This document shows positions 1-13,000 of a stretch of 64,000 bases of DNA, in pieces. Source of the stretch: Rotaria socialis (taxonomy: Eukaryota > Rotifera > Eurotatoria > Philodinida > Philodinidae); the NCBI GenBank assembly GCA_905331475.1, contig CAJNYU010001569.1, positions 54,322 through 118,321 on the forward strand. The letters are read 5' to 3'. The position numbers and the translations under genes are program-made. Below the pieces are notes generated by a model. It did no database searches. It was not told the origin of the DNA and saw nothing but the letters and a program-made list of their open reading frames with translations. How positions within the stretch are numbered: the first letter of the stretch is position 1; every line of letters begins with the position of its first letter.

Positions 1-21
1 AAACAATATCCATTAACTTAC

Positions 22-175
22 AACAACCAAGGTAGCAGGGTACCGCTCCCACAGGTCGACCTTCGTATTGTGAGGCGGCTGCTGCTGCTGCTGCTGCCGC
101 TGGTGGTGGAGGAGGAGGGGGAGGTGCAGCTTCGATAATGGTAATTATCAATATTAACGAAACGAAGATATTCAT
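22..175 (-). CDS. Signal-peptide-like exon with Pro/Ala run (gene leaves window on the left)
   Basis: An ATG at 175 opens a frame that runs off the left edge. It encodes a hydrophobic stretch (MNIFVSLILIITIIEA) that looks like a secretion signal, then a run of prolines, a run of alanines and a CYLGC motif. A strong donor (GTAAGT) begins at base 21, so the exon is probably 22-175 and ends in phase 1. There are two readings. It may be the first exon of a separate secreted protein or of an internal transcript of the neurexin-like gene. Alternatively, the AG before base 129 is an acceptor, and 22-129 continues that gene, whose exon at 1810-1927 also ends in phase 1. Both keep the frame. I cannot name the protein. 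Confidence 0.45.
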
Positions 176-1809
176 GGTAAATAATAATCAATATAATAAA
201 CAATAAACTGTAGAAAAAGAAACGTGTGATTGTATGTCGATGAATGAATCACATCATAATAAACGACAAAATGTCGAATATATATATTTTTTTCTTTTTC
301 TCTTCGGTTCTTTTTTTTCTATGTGTTTTTTTCTGCGGTTCTTGATATAAACGATGAGTAAAGTGAATGTCGTTGATTGTGGCTTTTTGTGTTTCAAGAA
401 TGAAACAATGTCAATAATAATGATGCTGGCAAATGGTACGAAGTTAAAGAGGAAAGAAAGTCTTTTGCCAATAATAATTCAGAGATGCGACGAACGGCGC
501 CGGTTGATGATGGTGAATATCGTTCGGACTGGTATTTTTCCTTCTCTTCTTCTTTTTTTTCTTCTGCTTCTTCTTCTTCTTCTTCTTCTTCGCAATGTAA
601 TAATAATGGGTAAACGCGAAGGAAAAAGCAACAGAAAGAATAACGTAAGGCGCAAACAAACAGCAAACCGCAAAACGGCTACGACGTCGATGGCAGAAAG
701 GAAGAATATATATATATATATATGTATATTATATATCTATATTTATATCTATGCGAAGAAAAATCTTCTATGAATGAGTAACACAGAAAGAAAGGATGTG
801 AGAATAGAATAGTCGACTAATATCTTGTATTAGTAATAACAACAACACAAACTAGATGAAGGAAGATGCTTTATTAACGTCATCTCGACTGCATTCTCTC
901 GCGCTCTATCGGTGCTAGTAAAGCTGAGCAACGAAGTCGTTGTCCTCATTGTCGTCCTCTTCTTATTTTTCTTCTTCTACTCTGCTGTGTATACATCATT
1001 GACTATGTGTTCGCACACACGTACGAACGGAGAAGAGAGAGAGAGAGAGAGAGCGATAGAAAGAGAGCGCGAGCAAAGAAACAAGAAAAAAAGCATCTTA
1101 TTAACATAAAAAAAAGTACGCCAACCATACAAGGAACGATTGTATATGTGTTCGCTGGTTGGACTTCGGATGTTAGAAGTAGTAGTGCTTGGTACAGAAA
1201 AGGAAGAGAGACATTACCCCCCGCAAAAAAAAGAAAGATTTGACGTTCGCACCCCAACACAATAAAGCAATCTGTTAAATGTACATTTATCTACATCAGT
1301 GATTCTGTTTTGTTTTTTCATCTTTAATCAACTGATACTTATCCTATTGGAAATTTAAATTACAAATAATAATAAAAAATAAATAAATAGAATCGATCCT
1401 TGGACCACGTGCAACATCGATAGAATAGGCGAACGCCAATCTCAATAAAAAAGAATAGAAGCTGGTTCGAAATAAGATGATGCAAGAGAATATTATATAT
1501 ATATATATATGTTGGCTTCCTTTTACCACTGAATAGTCTCCCGTCTAGAGAACGTATCATCTTTTTTTTATGCTAATTGACAATGGATATTTATATCATA
1601 TGTGTGTCTCAATGAGTATACGTATGCAAGCATAAATTGGGTAAAAAAAGACCTGTGCAACTCGTTAGTCATTTCGAGATAATATGATTACACCTTAGGT
1701 AACATAAATGAATAAGAATGATCGATGATTGGCGGTCAGACTTATATCTAGTTTCATTGTCTCTTTAACGCATAAATTCACACCGAAGTTGAAAAACATC
1801 ATAACTTAC
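176..1809. other. Intergenic or intronic, repeat-rich
   Basis: I see no convincing coding exon. The stretch holds a CTT-rich tract at about 541-595, AT dinucleotide runs near 707-750 and 1496-1511, and a (GA)n tract at about 1031-1053. The open frames here are made of these simple repeats. Confidence 0.6.
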
Positions 1810-4800
1810 GTTCGGGTATAGCTGCGCGATTGTTCCAGCTAATGCTTGGATCATAGTCGACTAAGGACGGATTGCGAATACAGCTTTGTATTAAGTTTTC
1901 ACGGCGATTATCCGCAACAAGAATCACCTAATTATTTATTTAACAGTGTTACGAAGCGGTTGTTACGTTTTGGATAGTTATACTTACATCTTGTACATAA
2001 CCATAAAAATTAGTTCCGCATATATTTATTTTTCTATCACCAAATAAACTGAAATACCCTGTCAGATTAGTGTAACGTCGAGTTTCATAATCAAATGTCA
2101 GATCAAGCTATTAAAATAAAAATAAACGATGAAAAATGTCGGTTATCAAAATGATTAATAGCATACCGTATTTGATGTTTTTTGACAATGCAAAGTATGC
2201 CATTGATCACCTCGTACACGGCTAGGAAAATCGTATGTGTAAATAGAAGGACCGTTTTGAATAATCAAACGTGGATAATAATTCTTCGAAAAAAAAATAA
2301 GGTAAATCGAATCAAGTTCGTTCATGTCGATAAGAAATTAAAGTTCTTATCTTTATTTACCTGAAGTACAATTGAAACTTGAGTAGGTCCATCACGTGCT
2401 ACGTATAAAGTTGAATTAGATGACGTCGTAAAAATAGTGATTTCAATTTGTTCGTTTTGACCAGGTCCAATTTGAGAAAAATAACGAACTAAACCTGTGT
2501 TACCCATGTCAACAGATGTCGGAGCGCAGACCATTGAACAATCGGTTTGACCACAAAATGGTAATGGACGATTATTTTGTTGTTGACAAGGTATTTGTCG
2601 ATCACACATGGCGCCCTGTTGATAGAAGCAATCATAACGATCAGCTTTAAGAGCGCCGTCGGGCAGTAATGGGTGACGGTTATAGGTAACATTAGCGTAA
2701 CAACCAACAAACGGTTGACTCGATGTTTCTGGCATTAGCCGATACGAACCGCCAATCGTAACAACATCAAAAAACATCGGCGATTGTTCGGGTATCTGAA
2801 CTTGTGTTGCACGTTTATCTATTTGTACATGCATATTCTGTTGTGAATAGGCATCAGGAATTTGTCGTGTAACTAAAATGTGATGTTGCCGTCCATCATT
2901 AATTGTTTGATTGTCATTGTAGAGAATGTGCGATGTTTTATTATTTGGTGAATAATATTTCAATTGTAATTTGCCATCTTTTAAACATAGAACTAAGCCA
3001 CGTTGATCATCGTTTGAATACATAGATGTAATAACACCATTAGGCGACAGAGTTTTTATTGGCATTTGGCAATAGCGAAACTCATCGTTCGGTTGAACTT
3101 GAAGTTCGATTACATCACGACGATCACGCATTGAAAAGCTCACTTCAGGTGCTACATACGATATTACATTTTTGCCTATGAAGAAAAGATATGTTTCAAT
3201 TTAATTTTCCTGTCAGACAAATTTTTATTTTGCGTTGATTATGTTCAAGGACTTGCTCGTAAAAATAAATCTAATTATTCAATTGATGTAGAGTCTCTAA
3301 TTGTATTTATTAGAATTGTGGCTTCAAGGCAGAAGCTACTATTTCTTATACAATACGTTTATTTAATTGTTTCATTTCCGCTTGCTATTAATTAGCTGCG
3401 AATTCTCAATGAATAAAATAATCTTTCGCAACGTGGTACAATGCTCGTCTCCTGGACTAGCATCTTTTGTGCTACAGTTAGATTAACTTTTTATGCATTC
3501 TATTTGATCAACTTCTGTCTTGACTTGCCAGACAATTGTAAAGTCTCTTTTGTGAAACTTGATAGCAACAGTTGTGGGTATGTGAAAGAAAAAGAAAATG
3601 TCCTTCGATAGATAATATTAAGAAATTATTGATAAGAGCGGAGCGCCATATGTGTTTCGTACTCTCAAAGACTTAAAGTCGAATTGATGAACTATTCTCA
3701 CATGAAAATAGAAAAACAACTCGCAATGAATTTATTCAAACGGCTAGTTCAATGTTTCGAGTATATCTTGATACGATATTATAATACTCTCGAAAGTTCA
3801 CAGTTTAGAGTCAATAGACGGCCAGTTGAAAGTAGAAAAAGAAAAAAACGACGAGCTCTATTATTTCTTCTTGTGGTATAATTTAAAATCAGAAGACTTG
3901 ATAACATGAATTATACAACACGGATAGTTCTATTCGACGTAATAAAAGAAAAAGTAACAGACAACTTCTTCTGGTCTATACACATTTTTATTGAGTTCGT
4001 TTTTTTTGTTTCGTAAATTGTCTACTCAATAAACACAAGTTGTCAAAAGTAAAGTATAATAATAGTGATGAATTGAATATAAAATATACTTAATGTATCA
4101 TTAAAACTCATTATAAGCTTTATAGTTGAAGATAATGTCAAGAGATAAAATACATTTATATGCAATTTTTTCGCTCAGTAGGAGGGCGGCGCTCCTATGA
4201 ACAACATCGGGTTGGCCCTCCCCGGAATGTTCAAGCACATCTCCGGAAGGTAAATTCTTATATACGACTACCGTAGATGTTCTAGGTGTGTCTCTAGTGT
4301 GTTTCTGGTCCGTCTATACAGTTAGTTCCTGTTACATCTGAAGAAATTTCTCACTTTGTTTTTGTGAAACTCATTATATATTTTCGAGGAAAATGGTGAT
4401 TGTAAATTTAAAAGCGAGATGAACAAACCGTTTATGTCTTAATTATAAATGTTAAACTTACGTCCACGTTTTATTAATTGACAGATATTAGTTAATCTTG
4501 CTAGATGATGAATATGCTCTAATTTCACAGTAGATTTTTCATTTAACATAATATCTTTAATACATCCAATAAAGTTATCTCCATCTAAGTCGGGAAGTTT
4601 TTCTTTAATAAAACCATCTAATTGTCCAATATAAATTTTATTAATACGAAAATTATTACTAAATTTCTTCGTCACCACAGTTCCGTCAATGTCGAATATC
4701 AAATCGTCTTTATTAATTAATTTTAAAATTAATTTATGTTCACGTCCATCATTGATTAGTATTGAATTATTCATAAAAATCTTCATTCGTTTCCGTTGTT

Positions 4801-7800
4801 TGTCATCATAGGTCAATAATAAACGTTCATTGTAAATACTTAATGTTAGAAAATGCTCATAAGTTTTATCGGCTAATGAACAAATAATACTATTCATATC
4901 TTGAGTATAAAACGAAAAAGAAAATATACGAAATTCTTCAGGATTATCAAGAGTAATAATCAATGGACGATCGTATTCTTTAAAAGAAATAATTTGATCA
5001 ATATAAATATCGTTATATGATAGAATTTCGGCCGTTTTTAAAACAATACTACTCGATGGACATTGTTGTCGATTTAGAGATAATTGTTTAAACGATAATA
5101 ATTGATCATTAAATGTTATATTTTGTAAGCAGCCTATAAATAGACTTCGTGGGCCGAATGTAAAATTTTCGATGATCAATTTTGATGTTGAAAGTTCAAC
5201 GGAAATTTTATTGGGTTTAAAAATTTTACTTTTCATAATCCAGGCTTCAAGATTATTATCCGTACGTTGTAAATGAACCGTATATAGATTTCCGTCATTA
5301 ATAGGTTTTTGTTCATCATTTAATAGAATTCGTTGCGCTAATTTATCACGTATAACTAATGCTAAATAACCGTCAACGTCGATATTCAAACTAATTTGAT
5401 CGAATTGCATAAGTGTACTAACATTCGAACGTGTGCGAAATGAAAAAACTAATGTATTAAATTGTGCATTGATCGGCGATGGAATAACTATTTCGTTGTT
5501 ATCATTAGGAAGAAAACCAATGGTTTGACTCGAATCAGACGATTTCATGTCAACGACAACAAATACTTTATCATTTAATAATGATTGTGATGAAATTGTA
5601 GGCGTTGTTGAGTCTTTTACATTTTCATCATTCTCATCTGTTAAATCTTCTTCGCGAAGATTTATTGCTTGTCCTGTGTTCCCGACTATAATCTAAACAA
5701 AAACAAAATGTGTTTGAGAAATTAAATGTTTTAGCAGAAGTAGCTTCGACTATGACGGCAAAAGAGAAAACCACTCATAATATTAACGATGGACTACTTA
5801 TCATGATTGGACCCTCGGGTCGGAGAAAGGGCTTAGCGTATCTTCCTGACTTACGCCACTATTGTACACAGATGACTGACAGCTTTTCTTAGTCATCTCC
5901 TTTACAATATTAGTATTGGTCTCTTTTGCGTACTCAAAAAATGAGTTCACTACTAAAATCGGTCAGTGTGTCCGCCCGTCCGTTTACTCGATAATTCTTC
6001 ACAATTACATTCGATTAAGCTGAAATTTTGTGCGTGAATTATCTGATCAATATCTACTAGGTCGAGTTTGAAGATGAGAAGGATCCGTCAAGAAATGGCT
6101 GAGTTATCGAAAAAATTGTCATTTTTGATCAGACCATCCCTGAGGGGGACTACTACAGGGATTTTTCAAAAAACAAATTTTTTTCTCAGAATTATCCATA
6201 ACATATATAAATCGACTCAGATTTTAACGCTGATTCCGAATCTGATATTAGTTTTGAACTAAATCGTAGCTTTCTAACGAAACATCGCCTGAAAACCGTC
6301 TCAAAATGCACAAAAACTGCATCCAGAAATCAAATTGCCTAGTTTCTCATGATAATGTTGGTGTTCAGACATTCTAGTATGACTCATATGTCCCATGCAT
6401 TTTTTGCAGTACACATAACTCTCGGATGAAATCGGAAGTTTCCACATTTATTTTATACATAACTATAAAACTATGAAAGAATTAATCATTTCAGTTGCCA
6501 GAAATAATGCACTACAGTATATACTATTTTCTTTTCTAGTAGCTAATCTTCATTGTTCGAGATTATTAAAAATACCAATCTAATCATATCAATTTTCTTT
6601 AATCTAAAAAAATTTTTTTTGTATGAAATAGATACGGGACATGTTCTATAACTCTAAACAAGCCATTAGGCATGCCTCTTAAAGTTTTCAATAAATAACA
6701 AAAAAAAATTGTTTGTTTTCATAAGGAAATGCGATAATTGAAATGACTTTTGTATTGATTTAACTCGAAAGAAGAAGTGTGAACGCTACTGTACTGAAAC
6801 TATCACCAAATCAATTCATGCGTATCAAATCACTTTAGTAAGCAGCTGCTGTGTTTTCGTGTGTATGAATTTTTCATGCTGGCTAAGTGAAAATAGCTGC
6901 GGGCGAAATAAATGCAAAATTACTTGTGCTTTCTATCTGAACTATTGAACATTCGGCTGGGATTATTTAGGTTAATAACTACGTTAGGATATTTTATATT
7001 TCGCCTAAAGGTAGGAGACCACTATATTAGCACAAAGTTCAAAGCTCAATGTGTTGTAATCGATATATAAAATGATTTAGTAAGAGTGACTGGTACATAT
7101 TTATTGTGAACGGAAAAAAAGTTGTTTGAATAAAATGACTCAAGAGCCCTTCTCTGTCCGCACAGATCTTACTTCTCGATCATAAAGAAAAAAAGCTTTT
7201 GTCGAAAATGCATCTGATAGCCGTCCATTTACTCCCATTCGTTCATATTTATAAGGTCATAAAATGTTTCAATATAAGCATCTACACTATTCACTTAGTG
7301 GTTCAAAAGCTTCTTAATCAAAATTTGTTTTTTTTCTAAATGTTAATAGTTATTGTTTATCCATACTATTATAGCACGCGGAATTAATAAAAAGTGTTGC
7401 GTTCATAATAATCTCTTACTGCCATTCACGTAATTTCCTTGCGTTTTCTTATCAAGACAATTTTCTACTTGAATTCAAATATCATCATAATAACAAACAG
7501 ACAGCGACGGCCAAATAGGCCAGCGGGATAGGCACACATAGACAGGCTTAAGGGTCCTACAGTCTATTATGAACCAACCAGAATTATTGGACCCCTGGCT
7601 TATACACATAAAAGGTCTCTCACTAGACATGGATATAAGACTAATACATTCATTAACTTGTAATATGTTTTCATTTCAGCTGAGTTCAGTTCGAAAGAAA
7701 AACAAGACTCGATCGTATCTCTACCATTTTATTATGTCATTTGAACTAATCAAAAGCAATAAAACAAAAAAGAAAAGGGAGAGCGAGAGACGAGAGAATA

Positions 7801-9985
7801 AGACGACTGCTGTTATTCTCAGCTTCATTTAGATAAACATACGTATAAGAAGGAAAAAAAACAGTTGATGAACGAAGTCCTATATTAAATCGATTTTTTT
7901 TTATAGTTCAACAAAGAATGTCGAAGTGTTTGTTTTCAAAACGCTTACATGTGTTTCTTAATTGAGTCGCTCAATAAAACAAACTCATAGCGAACGTTTA
8001 TAGGGATAAACTTATAGTAATTACAGTTAATGGAATAACTTAAAATATTAAATGCATTTTTATTTTGTATATATATAGACATGGTATTGATCTACCAAAC
8101 TTACATCGCCAATTTTTCCATTAAAATCCCCATTAGGGACGGGTGTTAATTCTGCTCCAATAAATATATTTGCCTTTGATTGCCATCCATCAGGCAATTG
8201 TACATCGGATTGTTCAACATTATCAAGATCGAATCGTAGCTGTAGAAAAGAGAAAAAAGAAAAAAGAAGAAAATGAGTTTTCTCTCGAAGACAAAAGAAA
8301 AGGCCGGATTTAGAATTACCTTTCTGTCCAATCGTTGAATATTCAATCGGTGCCATTTGCCATCGTTGATCATTATTTGATCAGTAGGTTTACTTGTTAG
8401 AATTACATCTGGAAGATCGTCTTGTGAGAAAATTATTTTTGGTTTACCATCCTGGTAGAAAAAAAAATACAAATAATTTTTTTCTATCATCTCCTTTCTA
8501 CAATCATTTTAACTCACTTCAATATCAAATACATAATAGATATTATCATAGGCAAATCCAGCGAGAATTGTTGTTGCTTGAGATATTTGTTGATTAGTGA
8601 GAAGTGAAAAAGATATTGATTCTGATAGTGTGTAATCTTCTTCGTCGGTCGTATATTTGGTTCGAACATTGGCGGGTGATGGATATTCACTAATCGTTTT
8701 AGGTATCAAACGATTGCTGCCTAATGATGCTTCGGTAAGAGCACCGCCTAGACATAAAGAAAGATTTATAAATAAAACATAAGATTTGAATGATGATGAT
8801 AGGAGCCGTGTTAGTCATTCGCCTGATTAATTTTCAACTAGTAGCGATAAGTGCAAAGAATAATAATCACATTAATATTCCACATTCAAGTTCAACTTTT
8901 GTTAAAGCATGTGTGAATATGAGAATATGTATGTCGCATTTCAAGAGCTTACCGATAGTAAAAGTCTCATTGAACGATGACGTATTATTTATATTATCGT
9001 CATTCAATAATTTTAAATATTGTTGTTGACATAAATATAATCGAAGGAAAAATAAAGTAAGAATAAATGGATAATGTTTTGCGAGCGACATAGACTTTGA
9101 TTAGAAATATTTAATGATGATATTCGTGATTAGTCTATATTGATCATTCAAAGAATTTAACATGGTACACATGAATGATGTGCGAAAGCGCATCTATGTT
9201 GAGAGAAAAGAAAAATATATGAATGTTTTATCTCTCTGTCTCTCGTTCTCTCATTATCGTAGTGTGTAGGCTGATCGATGACCATCACATCAAAACGCAA
9301 AAAAAAGAAAGACAAAGAGTTTGTGAGCGAGTGAGTAAGAGAGACGAAAGAAGAAGAACAAGAAGAAGAAAGATTTCTTGCTCTTTCATATAGAAACTAG
9401 TGTGAGCTATACACATAGTTCACCATCGCTTCTGTTGTTCAGTTTATATATATATATATATATAGATGGTGGATGAAAGCAGATGATGAGGATGGAAGAA
9501 GAGAATGAGACTGAACTGTGTGAGTGACGAGTAAAGAAATGAGTAAGAGAAAAGAGAAGAGAAATTTTTTCTCTATTTGGTCCAAAGCGAAAAAATAAAA
9601 TTGTATCGGCGTTGTCGAGGGAGAAAGAACAATGGTGTAGTCGTAGTAGTAGTGGTCAGCAGTATAAAATCGGTTCGTGTCTGTCTTCTTCATGTCTCGG
9701 CGACACACTGGGTGTATATGCATATATACATATACACATATATATATATGTATTTTGCATGAGTAAAAGAGCGTGAGCATCAAGAGTGAAATTAGTCGTC
9801 GCCGGCTGATGCATGATTTCTTCTTCATTGAGTTGCCTGTCCGGTCGGAACAAGAAAAGGAAGAGAGTAAGTGTCATAGAGAGAGACGGATGCTACGACC
9901 GAAAGAAGCAAATGGTTCCACTGTAATACTAGTGTTTCGAGAGGTCTTATATATTGAGTATCAACACCTCTGTTTGCGTTGACCC

Positions 9986-10025
<40 letters not shown>

Positions 10026-13000
10026 TGCTACGTATAACCTTTGTCGACGTCGCGCACACTTGTGCACAATTAAATCGTATACATATATACATATGAATGC
10101 ATATACGCATATAAATATATACATGAAATGTATCAGATCAGTTAAAGTGTGAGCACATATGTCGCACGATTGAGATAAATATTATTTTATATCAATGCTG
10201 AATCATATTTATAAGTTGAAATTCATGTTTCGAAATGAATAAAACCAATTTTCTTTTGTCAAAAGAAGACCGATAAGATGCATCAAATTACATGTAAAAT
10301 CTCAATTTTCTTCTGACACAAACAAAAAGACATCAAACTACATGCATACTATATATTATATAAGAGCACTCGTGAGAATAAAACAAAAAAGAAAAGGTTC
10401 CCCAATGGTACGAGAATGAGCACTGTCCTGTCAAAAACTAGAAAGTAAACCGATCAAGAAGAAAACATGGGATTGCTAGACGCACCCAACACGTGACCAT
10501 TTGCACTACTATTGATGATAACGGACGATTAATTCAATCTTTTAATCATACAATTTATGTCTCATTAGATGCAATCATTTCTTCTTTATACATTCCAATA
10601 TAATATCAGATAACAATGAGTATGTCTACCTAGATGATTAGATAAACTAGTCATAGATAATTGAACGTTTGAGAAACAAATAATGATGAAGCAAGAGTAC
10701 GATCCGTCGGAAGTACTTTATTTAACATGACTTGCTTGCTCAAGTTTATAATCGTGAAAAGTGATGTAAGAATGTGGGAGATTCTAAAACTGTCTCATTC
10801 TATCTTTAATCACTGCATGTTTGATCATCTTTCATCTTGCATAGATGAAGATTTATTGTTCTCAACACGCAACATATACATATGCATATACAGATGCTTG
10901 TCAAGTATAGTTACAATTAAATTCTAATTTTTTCTCTTTATATTCTTATTAAGCATGCATCATTATTTAAACATTTATCAGTCGACTTGTGTGCAGCAAA
11001 TGTTTAAAAGAAACACTACACTTTTGAATTCAAATATTTCTATGTTATTGTGTTGTTTTGATTAATACAAATAATAACTACGTAAGAGTAGTGCTAAATA
11101 TTAGTGATACTATTCTATTCTTTTAGAGACTTACATTGGCACATATCGAGATCATTAATGTCTCTTTTTAAACGCTCATCATTGTGCATAAATGCACAAC
11201 ATTCTAACGGTGATAAATAAATTCTCCATCAGAAAAAAAATTAAAATCTCAACCTTGAATACTTACCAAATGGTTGCTTTTGATAAGACCACGATATTGA
11301 GCGAAATTGAACGTATGTATTAAAAGATAACGAAGATGACGGCGATGGTTTGTTCGACTGAATAAAAATTGATTTTGTTGTGTAATCGACAAGTTGGCCA
11401 AAAAGAAAAACAGATAAGGATGATGGCGAACGATAAATAAGATTGACGAGCAACGGTGTTTGATAAGATAATTCAGTAATTTGTGTACGTAGAAGTCCGC
11501 GATTAAATGGTAGCCAAAGATCAAAATGTAAAATTGATGATGATGAATTTAAAACAATTAAATTAATATGAAGTGATGCATCATTTTTAAAATATTGTGA
11601 GAAAAAAGATGATGAACTATTCATATGATCAATTGAAAAAATAAATGTAAAAGTTAATTCTAAAAATCACGAAAAAAAACCTTTTAAACCAAAACTTTTT
11701 GTTTTTGTACCATTACCTGTCGAGCATCTACCTAAATCCCACATACAATTTTCCTGCTGATTATGAATAGGAGAGAAAGTAATAAGATTATTCTCATTAA
11801 AATTTGTTTGCATATCTAAATGATAAAAACAAAAGAACATTGTAAATTTTTTTTTCGGACAAGATTTTGTCTACGAACGTTTTTTAACAACATTATAATT
11901 ATTTGGATTTGCACCAAAAGTAAATGATAATTCAGCACTTTTGGATTTATATTCAACTGATGTAAAATCAATTTCATATTTAATTAAATTGTTGTCTAAA
12001 TATAAAATTAATCAATATTTTGCTTCAGACATTTTCTCTTCGATCTATTTATTTTTGTTTCAAACATAATAAATACCATTTGTCAAATATCTTATCATTT
12101 CTCAGTTGTTACTATAATTGTTTATTTACCCCTTAAGTTATTTTCTATGATTTACATAAATTATATACTAATCTTGTGGTCCGACATGAACAAGGATTTT
12201 TCCTTTTTTTCTGCTCGACTAAAAATACATTAACATGGGAAAGTAGACAATAGAGCGTCACTTAAACGATTGTGAATAACCATTGGCTATGTTAATGATC
12301 AGTTCCGTTATTAGCAAAATTAAATTCATAATTATTTCCGAGTACGTTTTATCGATAAACAAAGTAGTTTTAAACATTATTCTCTATTTGAAATAGATGA
12401 ATAAAAATTATGATAAAGACAAATTTTCAATACAAAACCGTTTTTTGCTCTACTATTTATATTTATGATTAGAATTTAAATTTCTTTGAACTATGCGAAA
12501 TATTGACGGATATTGAAAATTTTCTTTAATTCTTTTCATAGGATTACATAAGCGATTAACATATAAGGACATATGCAGACGTTCTTAATGGCGTACAGAA
12601 AACGGAGCAAAACAAGCCACAGTCAGCTGCCCATGTCAATCGTAAGCATTTTGTATTGGCTATTATCAACTAACACACACACACACATATATATATATAG
12701 GTATGTCCAACGTAGTGATTAATTGACCGAGGACGACAATCATATACGCATTGATTCGTTCTAAGTTTTCTTTCAATCATTCTTAAGCTTCATTCCTATG
12801 CATGTCTTATGTAGACAAAAACAGGACCATGACCCCCTTCAATTGTTTACTTGATCGTTTAATTCAAAAGCATATACTGCTCTCTTCACCTTCATCTTTC
12901 GATCTTCTCTGTGAAGAGAGCGAAAACAGTTTAGCTTTGTTACTCTACCGCAAGTTGAGTGAAAGAAGACGACACACTCGAAAGTCAATCTGCTCTATAT

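Noticed and set aside
354-773. 139-codon plus-strand ORF with overlapping minus-strand frames
   Set aside because: It is the translation of a CTT-rich repeat and AT runs; composition changes with the repeat and there are no domain features.
912-1260. Overlapping ORFs on both strands around the GA tract
   Set aside because: Arg/Glu repeats produced by (GA)n in different frames.
9438-10124. Several ORFs on both strands around the TC tract
   Set aside because: They are translations of GA/TC and TA/CA simple repeats in the internal promoter region.
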